Assembly: GCA_902634405.1 (NCBI GenBank) | Contig: CACPJY010000001.1 | Location: 124,001-188,000, forward strand | Origin: an uncultured Synechococcaceae cyanobacterium | GTDB taxonomy: Bacteria > Cyanobacteriota > Cyanobacteriia > PCC-6307 > Cyanobiaceae | DNA: 64,000 nt | Direction of reading: 5' to 3' | Shown here: piece after piece, positions 28,350 to 37,920 of the stretch | Layout: each line of letters opens with the position of its first letter | Position numbering within the stretch: the first letter of the stretch is position 1 | Program-made: the position numbers and the translations under genes | Notes under the pieces: model-generated | What the model saw: the letters and a program-made list of their open reading frames with translations, nothing else | What the model was told of the DNA's origin: nothing | The model's database searches: none

Positions 28350-28715
28350 ATGAGCTTGAATTCCGTAACTTTGGTTGGTAGAGCAGGCAGAGATCCAGAT
28401 GTCCGTTATTTCGAATCAGGAAGCGTAGTCGCGAATTTGACTATGGCAGTTAATCGTAGAAACCGTGACGAGGAACCTGATTGGTTCAATCTTGAGATCT
28501 GGGGAAAGCAAGCTCAGATTGCTGCCGACTATGTCAAAAAAGGCTCACTGCTAGGCATTACAGGAAGTTTCAAGCTTGACACATGGAAAGACCGCACAAC
28601 TGGAGAGGACCGGCAAAAGCCAGTGGTAAGGGTTGACCGGTTAGAACTTCTAGGGTCTAAGCGTGATTCAGGAAACAACAACTCTTCATCAATGTCAGAA
28701 GAAATGCCTTTTTAA
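28350..28715 (+). CDS. ssb: single-stranded DNA-binding protein
   Basis: A 121-residue OB-fold protein that coats single-stranded DNA in replication and repair. It starts MSLNSVTLVGRAGRDPDVRYF, includes FNLEIWGKQAQIAADYVKKGSLLGI, and ends in an acidic tip, SMSEEMPF, close to the DDxPF-like C-terminus used to recruit partner proteins. The linker is short compared with E. coli SSB, giving a compact cyanobacterial form. Convergent with the dedA-family gene 4 bp away. Confidence 0.94.
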   Translation: MSLNSVTLVGRAGRDPDVRYFESGSVVANLTMAVNRRNRDEEPDWFNLEIWGKQAQIAADYVKKGSLLGITGSFKLDTWKDRTTGEDRQKPVVRVDRLELLGSKRDSGNNNSSSMSEEMPF

Positions 28716-28719
28716 TTTA

Positions 28720-29382
28720 TTAAAATCTTCTTTTTCTATAATTATTCAAAAAGCGATATAAAACAAAGCCAATAGATGCAATGGCAACTAAAAGTAAAAT
28801 TATTTTAACAATTTTGGAAACAGGATCAATCCATAACTCGACTTGAGTATAACTTTCACCAAGAATATATCCAGCCAGAGTTAGAAATAAAGTCCAAATA
28901 AGACTTCCTGCTGCAGTCCAAAGAAAGAAAGGGCCTACAGGCATCAATTCAATTCCTGCAGGTACAGAAATCAAAGTCCTAATCCCTGGAACCAAACGTC
29001 CCCAAAAAACCAAAAAAGTACCATATCTATTAAACCATCTACGACTTCTAGATAATTCACTTGGACCAATACCAAGCCATTTTCCATATTTAGCAAGCCA
29101 AGTTTCTAGTCTTTCTTCATTTATCAACCTGCCAACGCCATACCAAGGAATTGCACCTAAAAGAGTGCCAAGCAAACCCGCTAAAATGACTGGAAAAAAA
29201 CTAAGTTGGCCTTGTTGTATATAAAAGCCACCTAGAGGCATTATCAATTCCGAAGGTATAGGAGGAAATAAATTTTCTAAAAACATTGCAGCAAATATAG
29301 CCAAATAACCAATTACTTGGTTGGCCTCAATAGCTCTTCCTAATAAATCAGGTAAATGAAAAACGAATTCTGAAACACTCAT
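28720..29382 (-). CDS. DedA-family membrane protein
   Basis: A 220-residue inner-membrane protein of the DedA/VTT superfamily, implicated in recycling of the undecaprenyl-phosphate or phosphatidylethanolamine lipid carriers. It has the re-entrant motif NLFPPIPSELIMPLGG (about residues 35-50) and the signature FWGRLVPGIRTLISVPAG (about 123-140), with four to six hydrophobic segments and a basic C-terminus. ATG start at 29382. Convergent with ssb; upstream is ahcY on the same strand, 34 bp away. Which lipid it moves is not visible. Confidence 0.9.
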   Translation of the reverse strand: MSVSEFVFHLPDLLGRAIEANQVIGYLAIFAAMFLENLFPPIPSELIMPLGGFYIQQGQLSFFPVILAGLLGTLLGAIPWYGVGRLINEERLETWLAKYGKWLGIGPSELSRSRRWFNRYGTFLVFWGRLVPGIRTLISVPAGIELMPVGPFFLWTAAGSLIWTLFLTLAGYILGESYTQVELWIDPVSKIVKIILLLVAIASIGFVLYRFLNNYRKRRF

Positions 29383-29416
29383 TTATTTAAAGATAGAATA
29401 TAGAAGTTAATTGGTA

Positions 29417-30847
29417 TCAATAACGATAGTGTTCAGCCTTGTAAGGTCCATCTATAGGAACATTAATATACTCAGCCTGCTCTGGGGTGAGTTCGGTCAA
29501 CTTAGCACCTATCTTGTCAAGGTGTAATCTTGCAACCATCTCATCTAAATGCTTAGGCAAGACATATACTTCGTTAGAATATTGTTCTTTTTTAGTAAAT
29601 AGTTCTATTTGAGCCAAGACTTGATTAGTAAATGAATTACTCATAACGAAACTAGGGTGACCAGTTGCGCATCCTAAATTCACTAAACGACCTTCCGCTA
29701 AGAGAATAATACGATTACCACTTGGTAAAGTAATATGGTCAACCTGAGGTTTTATATTTTCCCATTCATAAGACTTCAAAGAGGCAACATCAATCTCATT
29801 ATCAAAATGTCCTATGTTACAAACAATGGCCTCATCTTTCATCCTTATTAAATGTTCATGGGTGATAACTTTGTAATTACCAGTTGAGGTAACAAATATA
29901 TCTACTGTATGCACAACATCATCTAAACGAACAACCCTATACCCCTCCATGGAAGCCTGCAAAGCACATATTGGATCAATTTCGGCGACCATTACAGTCG
30001 CACCTAACCCCCTTAAAGATTGAGCAGAGCCTTTACCAACATCTCCATAGCCCAAAACCAAGGCAACCTTACCAGCAACCATTACATCAGTAGCTCGCTT
30101 AATTCCATCTACTAAGGATTCTCGACAACCGTATAAATTATCAAACTTACTCTTAGTAACAGAATCATTAACGTTAATTGCAGGGAATGGAAGTTCTCCT
30201 GACTTGTGCAACTGATAAAGGCGAGCAACACCAGTTGTTGTTTCCTCTGTTACCCCATTAATTCCTTCTTTTATGCGGGAATAAAAACCAGAATCTTCAG
30301 AAAGCTTTCTTTTTATCGAGGCAAATAAAGCCGTTTCTTCTTCATTCCCTGGATTGTCTAAAACAGAAAGATCCCTTTCAGCCTTACTTCCCAAAAGAAT
30401 TAAACCTGTTGCGTCTCCTCCATCATCAAGAATCATATTTGGTCCTTCACCACCCTCCCATTCAAAAATTCGATGCGTATAAGTCCAGTACTGATCTAAA
30501 GACTCACCCTTATGAGCAAAAACAGGTACTCCTATAGCTGCGATGGCAGCTGCAGCATGATCTTGAGTTGAAAAAATGTTGCATGAGGCCCATCTCACAT
30601 CAGCGCCTAATGCAACAAGAGTCTCTATTAAAACCCCTGTCTGAATAGTCATATGAAGACTTCCCGCTATTCGAGCCCCTTTTAAAGGTTTTAGATCTCC
30701 ATACTTAGCCCGAAGAGCCATAAGACCAGGCATCTCAGTCTCAGCAATAGTCAGTTCCTTCCTACCAAAATCAGCTAAGCCAAGATCTGCGACAACACAT
30801 TGAGAAGAAACTTTCAAAGCCGTTGAATTCATCGAACCTGCGACCAT
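29417..30847 (-). CDS. ahcY: adenosylhomocysteinase
   Basis: A 476-residue enzyme that hydrolyses S-adenosylhomocysteine to adenosine and homocysteine, so it recycles methyl donors. NAD-binding loop [20 protein letters not shown] (about residue 265), substrate blocks [15 protein letters not shown] and [21 protein letters not shown], and the C-terminal PxxYRY ([10 protein letters not shown]). Two in-frame starts, ATG 30847 and 30832, are possible. Divergent from tsaE (about 65 bp). Confidence 0.97.
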   Translation of the reverse strand: MVAGSMNSTALKVSSQCVVADLGLADFGRKELTIAETEMPGLMALRAKYGDLKPLKGARIAGSLHMTIQTGVLIETLVALGADVRWASCNIFSTQDHAAAAIAAIGVPVFAHKGESLDQYWTYTHRIFEWEGGEGPNMILDDGGDATGLILLGSKAERDLSVLDNPGNEEETALFASIKRKLSEDSGFYSRIKEGINGVTEETTTGVARLYQLHKSGELPFPAINVNDSVTKSKFDNLYGCRESLVDGIKRATDVMVAGKVALVLGYGDVGKGSAQSLRGLGATVMVAEIDPICALQASMEGYRVVRLDDVVHTVDIFVTSTGNYKVITHEHLIRMKDEAIVCNIGHFDNEIDVASLKSYEWENIKPQVDHITLPSGNRIILLAEGRLVNLGCATGHPSFVMSNSFTNQVLAQIELFTKKEQYSNEVYVLPKHLDEMVARLHLDKIGAKLTELTPEQAEYINVPIDGPYKAEHYRY

Positions 30848-30912
30848 GGTTAAAACACCCTTTGGGAATCGTGAACAAGAAGCGATGCGAAGTCGCTAAG
30901 GCTTCAAGATTA

Positions 30913-31401
30913 ATGAGTGAGCAATCTACAGAGGGATGGAAGGTTTTAAAAGATCTAGCTGCAACAAAAGCTTTTGGAGCAGCTATTGCAAGAGAAGCTC
31001 CTTCTTCTTCAAGTGTTTTATTACTCGATGGACCTTTAGGAGCAGGAAAAACCTCTCTCATCAAAGGCTTCGCACTTGAAGCAGGGATAGAAGAGCCTAT
31101 AACAAGTCCAACCTTCTCAATTGCTCAGCACTATCTAACTGGACACCCTCCACTAATACATATCGACCTATATCGTTTAAACAATACTAAAGAAGCCAAT
31201 CTACTTTTTCTGCAAGAAGAAGAAGAAGCACAAGCGATCGGAGCTTTCATCGCTGTTGAATGGCCAGAAAGATTAAGTATCGAGATCCCAGACGCATGGA
31301 GAGTGAAATTGAGATATCACCAAGAAAAAGGCCGAATAGTTCAGCTCTCAGTCCCATCTAAAGAAGCGATTAACAATTCGACCTCAGATACACTCGGCTG
31401 A
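30913..31401 (+). CDS. tsaE: tRNA t6A biosynthesis ATPase TsaE
   Basis: A 162-residue P-loop ATPase that works with TsaB, TsaC/TsaD to make N6-threonylcarbamoyladenosine on tRNAs reading ANN codons. Walker A DGPLGAGKTSLIKG (about residues 38-51), SPTFSIAQHY, HIDLYRL, and IAVEWPERL are all family blocks. The frame is open to 30823, but ATG 30913 gives the normal length and leaves a divergent promoter space. Its last 61 bases overlap the convergent pfkB-type kinase gene. Confidence 0.93.
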   Translation: MSEQSTEGWKVLKDLAATKAFGAAIAREAPSSSSVLLLDGPLGAGKTSLIKGFALEAGIEEPITSPTFSIAQHYLTGHPPLIHIDLYRLNNTKEANLLFLQEEEEAQAIGAFIAVEWPERLSIEIPDAWRVKLRYHQEKGRIVQLSVPSKEAINNSTSDTLG

Positions 31402-32381
31402 GGCTCTATTGCGCCAGATGCTCCACAAACCATGGCGCCACATCCAGCAGCAAATCGAACCATTTGAGAAACCTCTTCAATGTCAGGTTGCAAACTTGGA
31501 GAAGCCCGAAGCTGATGGATCAAACCAGCGGTAAATGCATCCCCTGCTCCAGTCGTATCAATCACATTCTTGGGTGAAATTGCATTTGTTTGTCCAGCAC
31601 AACCTTTTATCGCCCAGTGAATAGGACGCGCTCCATCTGTTACAACAACATCAGGTCTCCTTGTACATAATTTTGAAATCGATAAGGGATCAGCAGTATT
31701 AAAAAACCACATTGCCTCTTCTTTGGAAAGTTTCAACAAAGTAGATACTTCAAATAACTGACTAATAACCCGTTTGCAAAATTCATCTGGAGGGCTATCA
31801 GGATCCAATCCTTCGCGCCAAAAAATTGGACGCCAATTTACATCTAAGACAATCTCTACGCCGGTTTGAACAGCCTTTTTAACAAGCGAAAGAAGAGCTC
31901 CTGCGGAAGCCTCAAATGCAAGGGGTATCGATCCAATAACCAACCATTGGACTTCCTTCGCTAATAGTTTCCAAGTATCGAGAACTAGCTGAGTATCAAT
32001 AGCCTGATCTGCAAAACCCTTGCCAAAATCACCTTTAAAACCTCCAAAAGTCCTTTCTCCATCTATACTTCTTCTTACTAAAACAATTCTTGTAGGTCTA
32101 TCGGGATCAAATTGACAACCATTAATAACAACTCCTCTACTTTGCATTAAATTCCTAAAATTTTGTCCATGGAAGTCATCCCCTAAACGACCAAAAAAAG
32201 CAACTGGAGTTCCAAGTTTTGCTAATCCACAAGCAACGTTTGCGGGGGCACCTCCAAAACAATTTTCTGAAAGCAAATCAATTGCTGGGTCTCCACCCAA
32301 AGGTCCCAAGCAATCAATCAATGCTTCCCCTAAGCAGATGACTTGTGGGTAGAGACCTTGATTCAAGTCAAGGTTAGGCAT
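31341..32381 (-). CDS. PfkB-family sugar kinase (fructokinase-like)
   Basis: A 346-residue ribokinase-fold kinase that phosphorylates a sugar, most likely fructose. N-terminal CFGGAPANVACGLAKLGTPVAFFGRLGDDFHG (about residues 42-73) is the substrate-binding part. C-terminal DTTGAGDAFTAGLIHQL contains the catalytic Asp and anion hole. Fructokinase identity is based on general resemblance; other PfkB specificities remain possible. Its 3' end overlaps tsaE on the other strand by 61 bp. Confidence 0.87.
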   Translation of the reverse strand: MPNLDLNQGLYPQVICLGEALIDCLGPLGGDPAIDLLSENCFGGAPANVACGLAKLGTPVAFFGRLGDDFHGQNFRNLMQSRGVVINGCQFDPDRPTRIVLVRRSIDGERTFGGFKGDFGKGFADQAIDTQLVLDTWKLLAKEVQWLVIGSIPLAFEASAGALLSLVKKAVQTGVEIVLDVNWRPIFWREGLDPDSPPDEFCKRVISQLFEVSTLLKLSKEEAMWFFNTADPLSISKLCTRRPDVVVTDGARPIHWAIKGCAGQTNAISPKNVIDTTGAGDAFTAGLIHQLRASPSLQPDIEEVSQMVRFAAGCGAMVCGASGAIEPQPSVSEVELLIASLDGTES

Positions 32382-32411
32382 AACAAATAACTCATATAGT
32401 TGAGAATATTA

Positions 32412-33542
32412 TTAATTACAAGACTTGTCTTGATATAGATGTTCAATTAAAGCCTTAATCATCCGAGTATTTGCAGCAGGAAAAGCATATTCACCTAAAG
32501 CTAAAGGATCGACCCATAAGAAGCGTTGACTGGCTAAAGGTTGAGGTTCCCCTGATATCCATTTGCATAAATGAACTACAAAACGAAGTTTCTTATGGCT
32601 ATAACTATGATCCAAAATAATCAAACGCTCTTCAACAGATACTTCAATTCCTAATTCCTCGCTTAATTCACGAGAAATGGTTGCCTCGATTGATTCTCCT
32701 TGTTTCTGCTTTCCACCAGGAAATTCCCACAAACCACCTAGAAGACCTTGTTCTAGACGTTGATCAATTAAAACTTCTGAGAATTGGTTCAAAACAATGC
32801 CAATACCAATAACCTCTGGAACACATTTAGATTGAGGTTCTTTCATAGGAAAGAGATGAGGGTTACTAAGGGAATATGCACCACAATGATTTCTCCAAGG
32901 GCATAATTGACAGTTTGGATTTTGAGGCGTACATATCAAAGCACCCAAATCCATAATGGCTTGATTGAAATTTCGGGGGTGATGCTGATCTAACAAGCTT
33001 TCACTCCAACCCCAGAAAAGATCTCTCGATTTAGAAAAAGGCTTAGGGAAAGCCTGAATTCTGGCTAAGACTCTTCTTACATTTCCATCCAGAATGGCAA
33101 ATGGGAGATTAAAAGCAGTAGAAAGAATACTTCCTGCAGTAGTTCGACCTATTCCAGGCAAAGAGCACCACTCCTCGAGTGTTCTTGGCCAAGGAGGCAC
33201 ATCTAGTTTTCTTGCGACATAATGCAGCCTCTTTGCTCGGGAGTAATACCCCAACCCCTGCCACTTCAATAAAACCTCATTCAACGAAGATTGTGCTAAA
33301 GCTTTTAGAGTTGGGAAGGCTTCCATCCAGCGTTCCCAAAAAGGCAACATCACCACTAATTGAGTCTGCTGCAACATCACTTCTGCTATCAAAATTGGAT
33401 AGGGGTCGAGATCTTCCAAGGGAAAATTCCCTTTATCCTTTCTTCCCACAACCTTCCAAGGAAGCTGATGACGCCCGTTAATCGCCCACCATTCCAACAA
33501 TTCCTTTCTCATTAAAGGAATAGAGGCAGGAGTCAAACCCAT
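32412..33542 (-). CDS. mutY: adenine DNA glycosylase MutY
   Basis: Removes adenine opposite 8-oxoguanine in base-excision repair. 376 residues. HhH-GPD glycosylase domain with MLQQTQLVVMLPFWERW and WCSLPGIGRTTAGSIL; catalytic Asp in AILDGNVRRVL. The [4Fe-4S] site is intact as C-x6-C-x2-C-x5-C in CTPQNPNCQLCPWRNHC (about residues 200-216). A C-terminal NUDIX-like domain (about 240-370) with GGLWEFPGGKQKQGES and REL-SEELG recognises 8-oxoG. Divergent from the hydrolase at 33635. Confidence 0.95.
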   Translation of the reverse strand: MGLTPASIPLMRKELLEWWAINGRHQLPWKVVGRKDKGNFPLEDLDPYPILIAEVMLQQTQLVVMLPFWERWMEAFPTLKALAQSSLNEVLLKWQGLGYYSRAKRLHYVARKLDVPPWPRTLEEWCSLPGIGRTTAGSILSTAFNLPFAILDGNVRRVLARIQAFPKPFSKSRDLFWGWSESLLDQHHPRNFNQAIMDLGALICTPQNPNCQLCPWRNHCGAYSLSNPHLFPMKEPQSKCVPEVIGIGIVLNQFSEVLIDQRLEQGLLGGLWEFPGGKQKQGESIEATISRELSEELGIEVSVEERLIILDHSYSHKKLRFVVHLCKWISGEPQPLASQRFLWVDPLALGEYAFPAANTRMIKALIEHLYQDKSCN

Positions 33543-33634
33543 GTGATCAATTGCAAGAAGGTCAATGACTTAGTTCTCTGATTTGTATAGTTTGCAAGGT
33601 TTTTCTATTTGCGTATTTCTAATCTCGAAAGTTA

Positions 33635-34543
33635 ATGACACCTACTAATAACACCTGGGAGTGGCAAAACCTAAAAGTTGCCTGGAAAAAAGAATGTTCA
33701 AATAATGACAATGCCCCAGCCGTTTTACTGATTCACGGATTCGGCGCTTGTAAAGAACATTGGCGTCATAATCAACCAGTACTTGGACAAGTGGCTAACT
33801 GTTTTGCAATTGATTTAATTGGCTTTGGTCAAAGCAGTCAACCAAGAGCAAGGCTGAACGGGGACCCACAAATCAAGAATGACTTTACTTACAACTTTGA
33901 TAATTGGGCACAACAAATTTCTGATTTCTGTCAAACGGTTATTCAACGTCCTGTTTTGCTAATAGGAAATTCAATAGGTGGTGTAATTGCACTTCGAGCT
34001 TCACAAATTCTAGATAAACAATGTTCTGGAATAGTGCTAATAGGCTGTGCGACAAGGGCCTTAGATGACAAAAGGCTTGCCGATCAGCCAAGAACTCTTC
34101 AATGGATAAGACCATGGATAAAAACACTCGTTCGCCAAAGATGGCTAAGTATTAATTTATTTAGAAATGCAGCAAGTGCTGGAGTGATTAAAAGAGTGTT
34201 AAAACAAGCCTATCCAAGTGGAAAGAATATTGACGAAAACTTGATTAGACTTCTGCAGAAACCAAGTCAGCGTAAAGGTGCCTCAGAAGCATTCCATGGT
34301 TTTATAAATCTTTTTGATGACTATTTAGCACCTCAATTACTGACAAATATTGATGTTCCTGTGGATCTTATTTGGGGAGAAAAAGACCCATGGGAACCAT
34401 TAGAGATGGCAAAAAGTTGGTCATCAACCTTCCCATGCATAAGATCTCTTGAAATAATTAAAGGTGGTGGACATTGTCCCCATGACGAATTCCCTAGCGC
34501 AGTGAATAACCGACTCCTAGAAATTATTCAAGCCACAAAATAA
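33635..34543 (+). CDS. alpha/beta-fold hydrolase (paralogue of 121-1044)
   Basis: A 302-residue alpha/beta hydrolase: HGFG at residues 34-37, nucleophile Ser113 in GNSIGG, acid Asp in IWGEKDPWEP, base His in GGGHCPHDEFP. It shares the LLIHGFGxxxxHW, IDLIGFGQS and GHCPHDE motifs with the hydrolase at 121-1044, so the two are paralogues. Substrate unknown; the same chlorophyll-catabolism-like or esterase roles are possible. Its 3' end overlaps the convergent sigma factor gene by 16 bp. Confidence 0.85.
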   Translation: MTPTNNTWEWQNLKVAWKKECSNNDNAPAVLLIHGFGACKEHWRHNQPVLGQVANCFAIDLIGFGQSSQPRARLNGDPQIKNDFTYNFDNWAQQISDFCQTVIQRPVLLIGNSIGGVIALRASQILDKQCSGIVLIGCATRALDDKRLADQPRTLQWIRPWIKTLVRQRWLSINLFRNAASAGVIKRVLKQAYPSGKNIDENLIRLLQKPSQRKGASEAFHGFINLFDDYLAPQLLTNIDVPVDLIWGEKDPWEPLEMAKSWSSTFPCIRSLEIIKGGGHCPHDEFPSAVNNRLLEIIQATK

Positions 34544-35535
34544 TTCTCAACATATTCTCCAAGATTTCTCAATTCAGATAAACCACGTCTCTCTAAATTC
34601 CTTACGCGATCTCTACTTATACCTAAAGTCCTGCCAATCCCAGTAAGGCTCATAGGCGACTCTCCTTCAATACCATAGCGAAGCTTTAACACCCGACTTT
34701 GTAGTGCTGGCAAACGATCAAGCAAGGCATTCAAGTCACCCTTAAGACAATCAAACTCTAACTTTTGACTCGGAAGCTCTTCTTCTGACATAAGAATATC
34801 AACAAAGGAGGTGGTCTCTCCATCCCCAACCTTCATTTCTAAGCTTATAGGTTTGTTAGAACGAGATAACAAATCTTTCACTTCCTCTTCTGTAAGGTCG
34901 AGATAATTAGCAAGTTCCTTGATAGTTGGAGTTCTAGACAGTTGCTGACTGAGGTCTCTCTGAGCTTTTTTTAGTTTATTCAGCAACTCAGTTATATGAA
35001 TCGGCAATCGAATGATTCTACTTTTTTCTGCGAGAGCTCTTGTAATTCCCTGCCGAATCCACCAATAGGCATAGGTAGAAAACTTATATCCACGAGACGG
35101 ATCAAATTTTTCTACGCCACGGACTAGGCCTATTGTCCCCTCTTGAATTAAGTCCAAAAGATCCATATCTCTCATCGTATATTTCTTGGCAACACTTACA
35201 ACTAAGCGCAAATTCGAAGCAACCATTCTTTCTTTAGCTCTTCTTCCCCTCCTCAACTTCTTCTTAATTTCTGGTACAGATAATTGGGTTTTTTCTGAAA
35301 GAGCATCTAGTGAGAAATCGCTACTTTCATTTCCTTGCAAATCCTTCTGCAAATTCTCCAAATACATAAGCTCTTGAACCTGTCGACCGAGAGTGATTTC
35401 CTGCTCATTACTTAACAAAGGGACACGGCCAATATCTCGGAGATAAGAACCCATCGAATCAATTGAGCCATGCCCATATCCGGCTATCAAGTCCTTAGAA
35501 TCAGATAAGACCAATGAAGGCTGATCAGTGATCAC
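34528..35535 (-). CDS. RNA polymerase group 2 sigma factor
   Basis: A 335-residue sigma-70 family factor of the RpoD-like (group 2) type. Region 1.2 (DSMGSYLRDIGRVPLLSNEQE), core-binding region 2 (DLIQEGTIGLVRGVEKFDPSRGYKFSTYAYWWIRQ), region 3, and region 4 helix-turn-helix (LTGIGRTLGISRDRVRNLERRGL). It lacks the long region 1.1 and the non-conserved insert of the housekeeping SigA, hence an alternative sigma such as SigB/SigC/SigD class. GTG start at 35535. Neighbours do not indicate its regulon. Confidence 0.93.
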   Translation of the reverse strand: MITDQPSLVLSDSKDLIAGYGHGSIDSMGSYLRDIGRVPLLSNEQEITLGRQVQELMYLENLQKDLQGNESSDFSLDALSEKTQLSVPEIKKKLRRGRRAKERMVASNLRLVVSVAKKYTMRDMDLLDLIQEGTIGLVRGVEKFDPSRGYKFSTYAYWWIRQGITRALAEKSRIIRLPIHITELLNKLKKAQRDLSQQLSRTPTIKELANYLDLTEEEVKDLLSRSNKPISLEMKVGDGETTSFVDILMSEEELPSQKLEFDCLKGDLNALLDRLPALQSRVLKLRYGIEGESPMSLTGIGRTLGISRDRVRNLERRGLSELRNLGEYVENYFVA

Positions 35536-35615
35536 GGGGCAAATATTGCGTTATATGAAGGATACCATTAAGAAGTGTAAAGAAGGAGTAAATAAGTGAA
35601 AGTAGGCGTAAATAC

Positions 35616-37028
35616 CTACGTACCTAGATGAGTTAAAAGCCAGGTAGCTGTTCGCAAATAGATCAAGACTCCGGCTACATCAGTGGCTGTAGTTATGAAA
35701 GGTGCTGACATCAAAGCAGGGTCTAATCCCATGCGGTCAAAAATCAAAGGCAAAGCGGCTCCAGCTGTTGCAGCAAGTGTAGTGATTGCCATGAGGCTGA
35801 TTCCAACAGCAGCCCCGACAAGCGGACCTTCACCTCTCCACCACGCAAAAGGCACTACTAAAACCAGCATTAACAATCCAAGTAATGCCCCCGCCATAGA
35901 TTCCCTCAAAACGGTTTTGATTGGCCCTAAAGCTTGTATTCGCTGAGTACTTAACCCTCTTATTACTACTGTCGAGCTTTGGGCTCCAACATTTCCACCT
36001 GTCCCAATCAACAATGGAATAAAAGCTGCTAATAAAACGACTTGTCGCAAAACCAAATCATTCATCGCAATCACTTGGGTTGTTAATCCATTTGCTAAAA
36101 CCAAAAGACCTAACCAAACAATTCTGCGACGAGCAACTATGAACAAATTACTTTGGAAATAATCATCCTCGTCACCAGCTTGAACGGCTCCCGCAGCATA
36201 TAAATCACGAGTTGCCTCTTGCTCAATAACATCAATGACATCATCTACTGTGACGATACCTACCAATCTTTGCTCCCTATCTACTACAGGCAATGCTAAA
36301 AAGTCATAACGCTGAATTGCCCTTGCAACTTCCTCTTGATCTGTATCAGTGCTAACGCTAACAGCATCTCTAGTCATTACATCACCTATGCAATCTGAGG
36401 GATCAGCAGTAACTAAATCCCGTAATGAAAGAATTCCAGTTAGATGTCGCCCCCCATCAGTCACATAAAGGCTATAAATTGTTTCTGTGTCTGGAGCTCT
36501 TCTCCTGACAATTGATAGAGCTTGTTCAGCACTATGGAATTCCTTAAGATCAATAAACTCTGGTGTCATTAACCGACCAGCAGTCTCTGGTTCATATCCA
36601 AGTAATTGAGCAGTAACTCTGCGCTCGGAAGGGCTCAACTCCGTTAACAAACGACGAACTACTTTTGCTGGGAGCTCATCAAAAAGCTGAACTCGATCAT
36701 CAGGTGACATTTCCTCAACTAATTCCAAGACTTCACTTGAACGAAGTCTGTCAAGCAAACGCTGCTGAATAGCAGGTTCTAGATATTCATAAACCTCTAT
36801 AGCCTCATTTTTGTTCAACAACCTAAAAGCAAGTGCTTGAAGCACAAGCGGCAAAGAACCAATAGCAGCAGCAATATCAACTGGCTGAACAGGTTGAAGC
36901 AACAACTTCACTGCATCGTAATTACCAGCAGAAAGCAAAGCTTCTAGCTGACTAGCCACAACATCTGGTAGTTGAGGGTCATTAATAACTGATGCCCCCT
37001 TAGTGGAGGACCCTGGTGCCTCATTCAT
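35616..37028 (-). CDS. mgtE: magnesium transporter MgtE
   Basis: A 470-residue Mg2+ channel with gating cytosolic domains. Superhelical N-domain (about residues 20-150; ELPAKVVRRLLTELSPSERR), two CBS domains (about 155-275; MTRDAVSVSTDTDQEE and LPVVDREQRLVGIVTVDDVIDV), then five membrane helices with PLLIGTGGNVGAQSSTVVIR and the ion-path segment LMSAPFITTATDVAGVLIY. Length is typical. Divergent from the glutathione peroxidase gene across 75 bp. Confidence 0.95.
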   Translation of the reverse strand: MNEAPGSSTKGASVINDPQLPDVVASQLEALLSAGNYDAVKLLLQPVQPVDIAAAIGSLPLVLQALAFRLLNKNEAIEVYEYLEPAIQQRLLDRLRSSEVLELVEEMSPDDRVQLFDELPAKVVRRLLTELSPSERRVTAQLLGYEPETAGRLMTPEFIDLKEFHSAEQALSIVRRRAPDTETIYSLYVTDGGRHLTGILSLRDLVTADPSDCIGDVMTRDAVSVSTDTDQEEVARAIQRYDFLALPVVDREQRLVGIVTVDDVIDVIEQEATRDLYAAGAVQAGDEDDYFQSNLFIVARRRIVWLGLLVLANGLTTQVIAMNDLVLRQVVLLAAFIPLLIGTGGNVGAQSSTVVIRGLSTQRIQALGPIKTVLRESMAGALLGLLMLVLVVPFAWWRGEGPLVGAAVGISLMAITTLAATAGAALPLIFDRMGLDPALMSAPFITTATDVAGVLIYLRTATWLLTHLGT

Positions 37029-37103
37029 GGGCTCCGATTCAGGGCTAGATCAGTGTATGGCCACGGGTACTAGCTAAACTGATAAATGCAAAAGCGATGA
37101 CCT

Positions 37104-37583
37104 ATGACACTATCCATCAACAATGTCAAAGTTATTGACTCTTTAGGCTCTCACAAGAATCTAGGAGAATACAAAGGAAAAGTCCTACTCATCGTGAATG
37201 TTGCCAGTCAATGCGGCTTTACAAAGCAATATGAAGGACTTCAAACCTTGCAAAACACTTATAAAAAGCAAGGGCTACTAATACTGGGTTTCCCTTGCAA
37301 TGATTTCGGGAATCAAGAACCAGGCTCACTTGAAGAAATTAAAGCGTTTTGCAGTTTGACCTATAAAGTTGATTTCGAATTATTTGCAAAGGTACATGCC
37401 AAAGGCAACACCACTGAGCCTTATACAACATTGAACAAAACCAACCCAGCAGGTGACGTGGCCTGGAACTTCGAAAAATTCTTAATTGATCGTGACTGCA
37501 AAGTTGTGGGCCGCTTCAAAAGCGATGTTGAACCTCTAAGCGAACAATTAATTAATGAAATCGAAAAAGCCCTGGGGACTTGA
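37104..37583 (+). CDS. glutathione peroxidase-type thiol peroxidase
   Basis: A 159-residue peroxidase that detoxifies hydroperoxides. It has catalytic Cys (not selenocysteine) in NVASQCGFTKQYEGLQ (about residues 32-47), the FPCNDFGNQEPG block and WNFEKFLIDRDCKVVGRF. The second Cys in FPCN (about 72) suggests a thioredoxin-dependent cysteine enzyme. Cytosolic, no signal peptide. Its 3' end overlaps the convergent crcB by 32 bp. Confidence 0.93.
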   Translation: MTLSINNVKVIDSLGSHKNLGEYKGKVLLIVNVASQCGFTKQYEGLQTLQNTYKKQGLLILGFPCNDFGNQEPGSLEEIKAFCSLTYKVDFELFAKVHAKGNTTEPYTTLNKTNPAGDVAWNFEKFLIDRDCKVVGRFKSDVEPLSEQLINEIEKALGT

Positions 37584-37920
37584 TTTGTCTTCCAATTAAA
37601 ATGCCAAGCAACCCAAAGCCTAGGGCCAAAGATAAAGAGCTGATTATTAAGGTTAAAGCATCGGTTAAAGAATTATTTTGAATTAATAAAAAAGAATTCC
37701 TCATCCATCCACTAAAAGTTGTTAGAGCACCACAAAAACCAATCCCAATTGTTAACTTCCATTTTTGCGATACACGCAATCCAAAAATCATCCCTAAAAC
37801 AAAAGTGCCCATGATATTGACCAAAAAGTCATTCTGGATTTGCCAGCGAACTAACCCGCCAGGGACAGCCCCAATGCTAATAAATAAAAATTCAATACAC
37901 TGATTATTAATTCTATTCAT
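37552..37920 (-). CDS. crcB: fluoride channel CrcB/Fluc (copy 1)
   Basis: A 122-residue membrane protein with four hydrophobic segments. The Fluc motif GFCGALTTFSGW (about residues 72-83) and FLVNIMGTFVLG identify it. Such channels let fluoride leave the cell. I start it at ATG 37920, which overlaps the stop of the second copy as ATGA; the frame is open 25 codons further inside that gene. The tandem copy suggests the two proteins form a heterodimer, as in other cases of paired crcB genes. Confidence 0.85.
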   Translation of the reverse strand: MNRINNQCIEFLFISIGAVPGGLVRWQIQNDFLVNIMGTFVLGMIFGLRVSQKWKLTIGIGFCGALTTFSGWMRNSFLLIQNNSLTDALTLIISSLSLALGFGLLGILIGRQIKSPGLFRFH

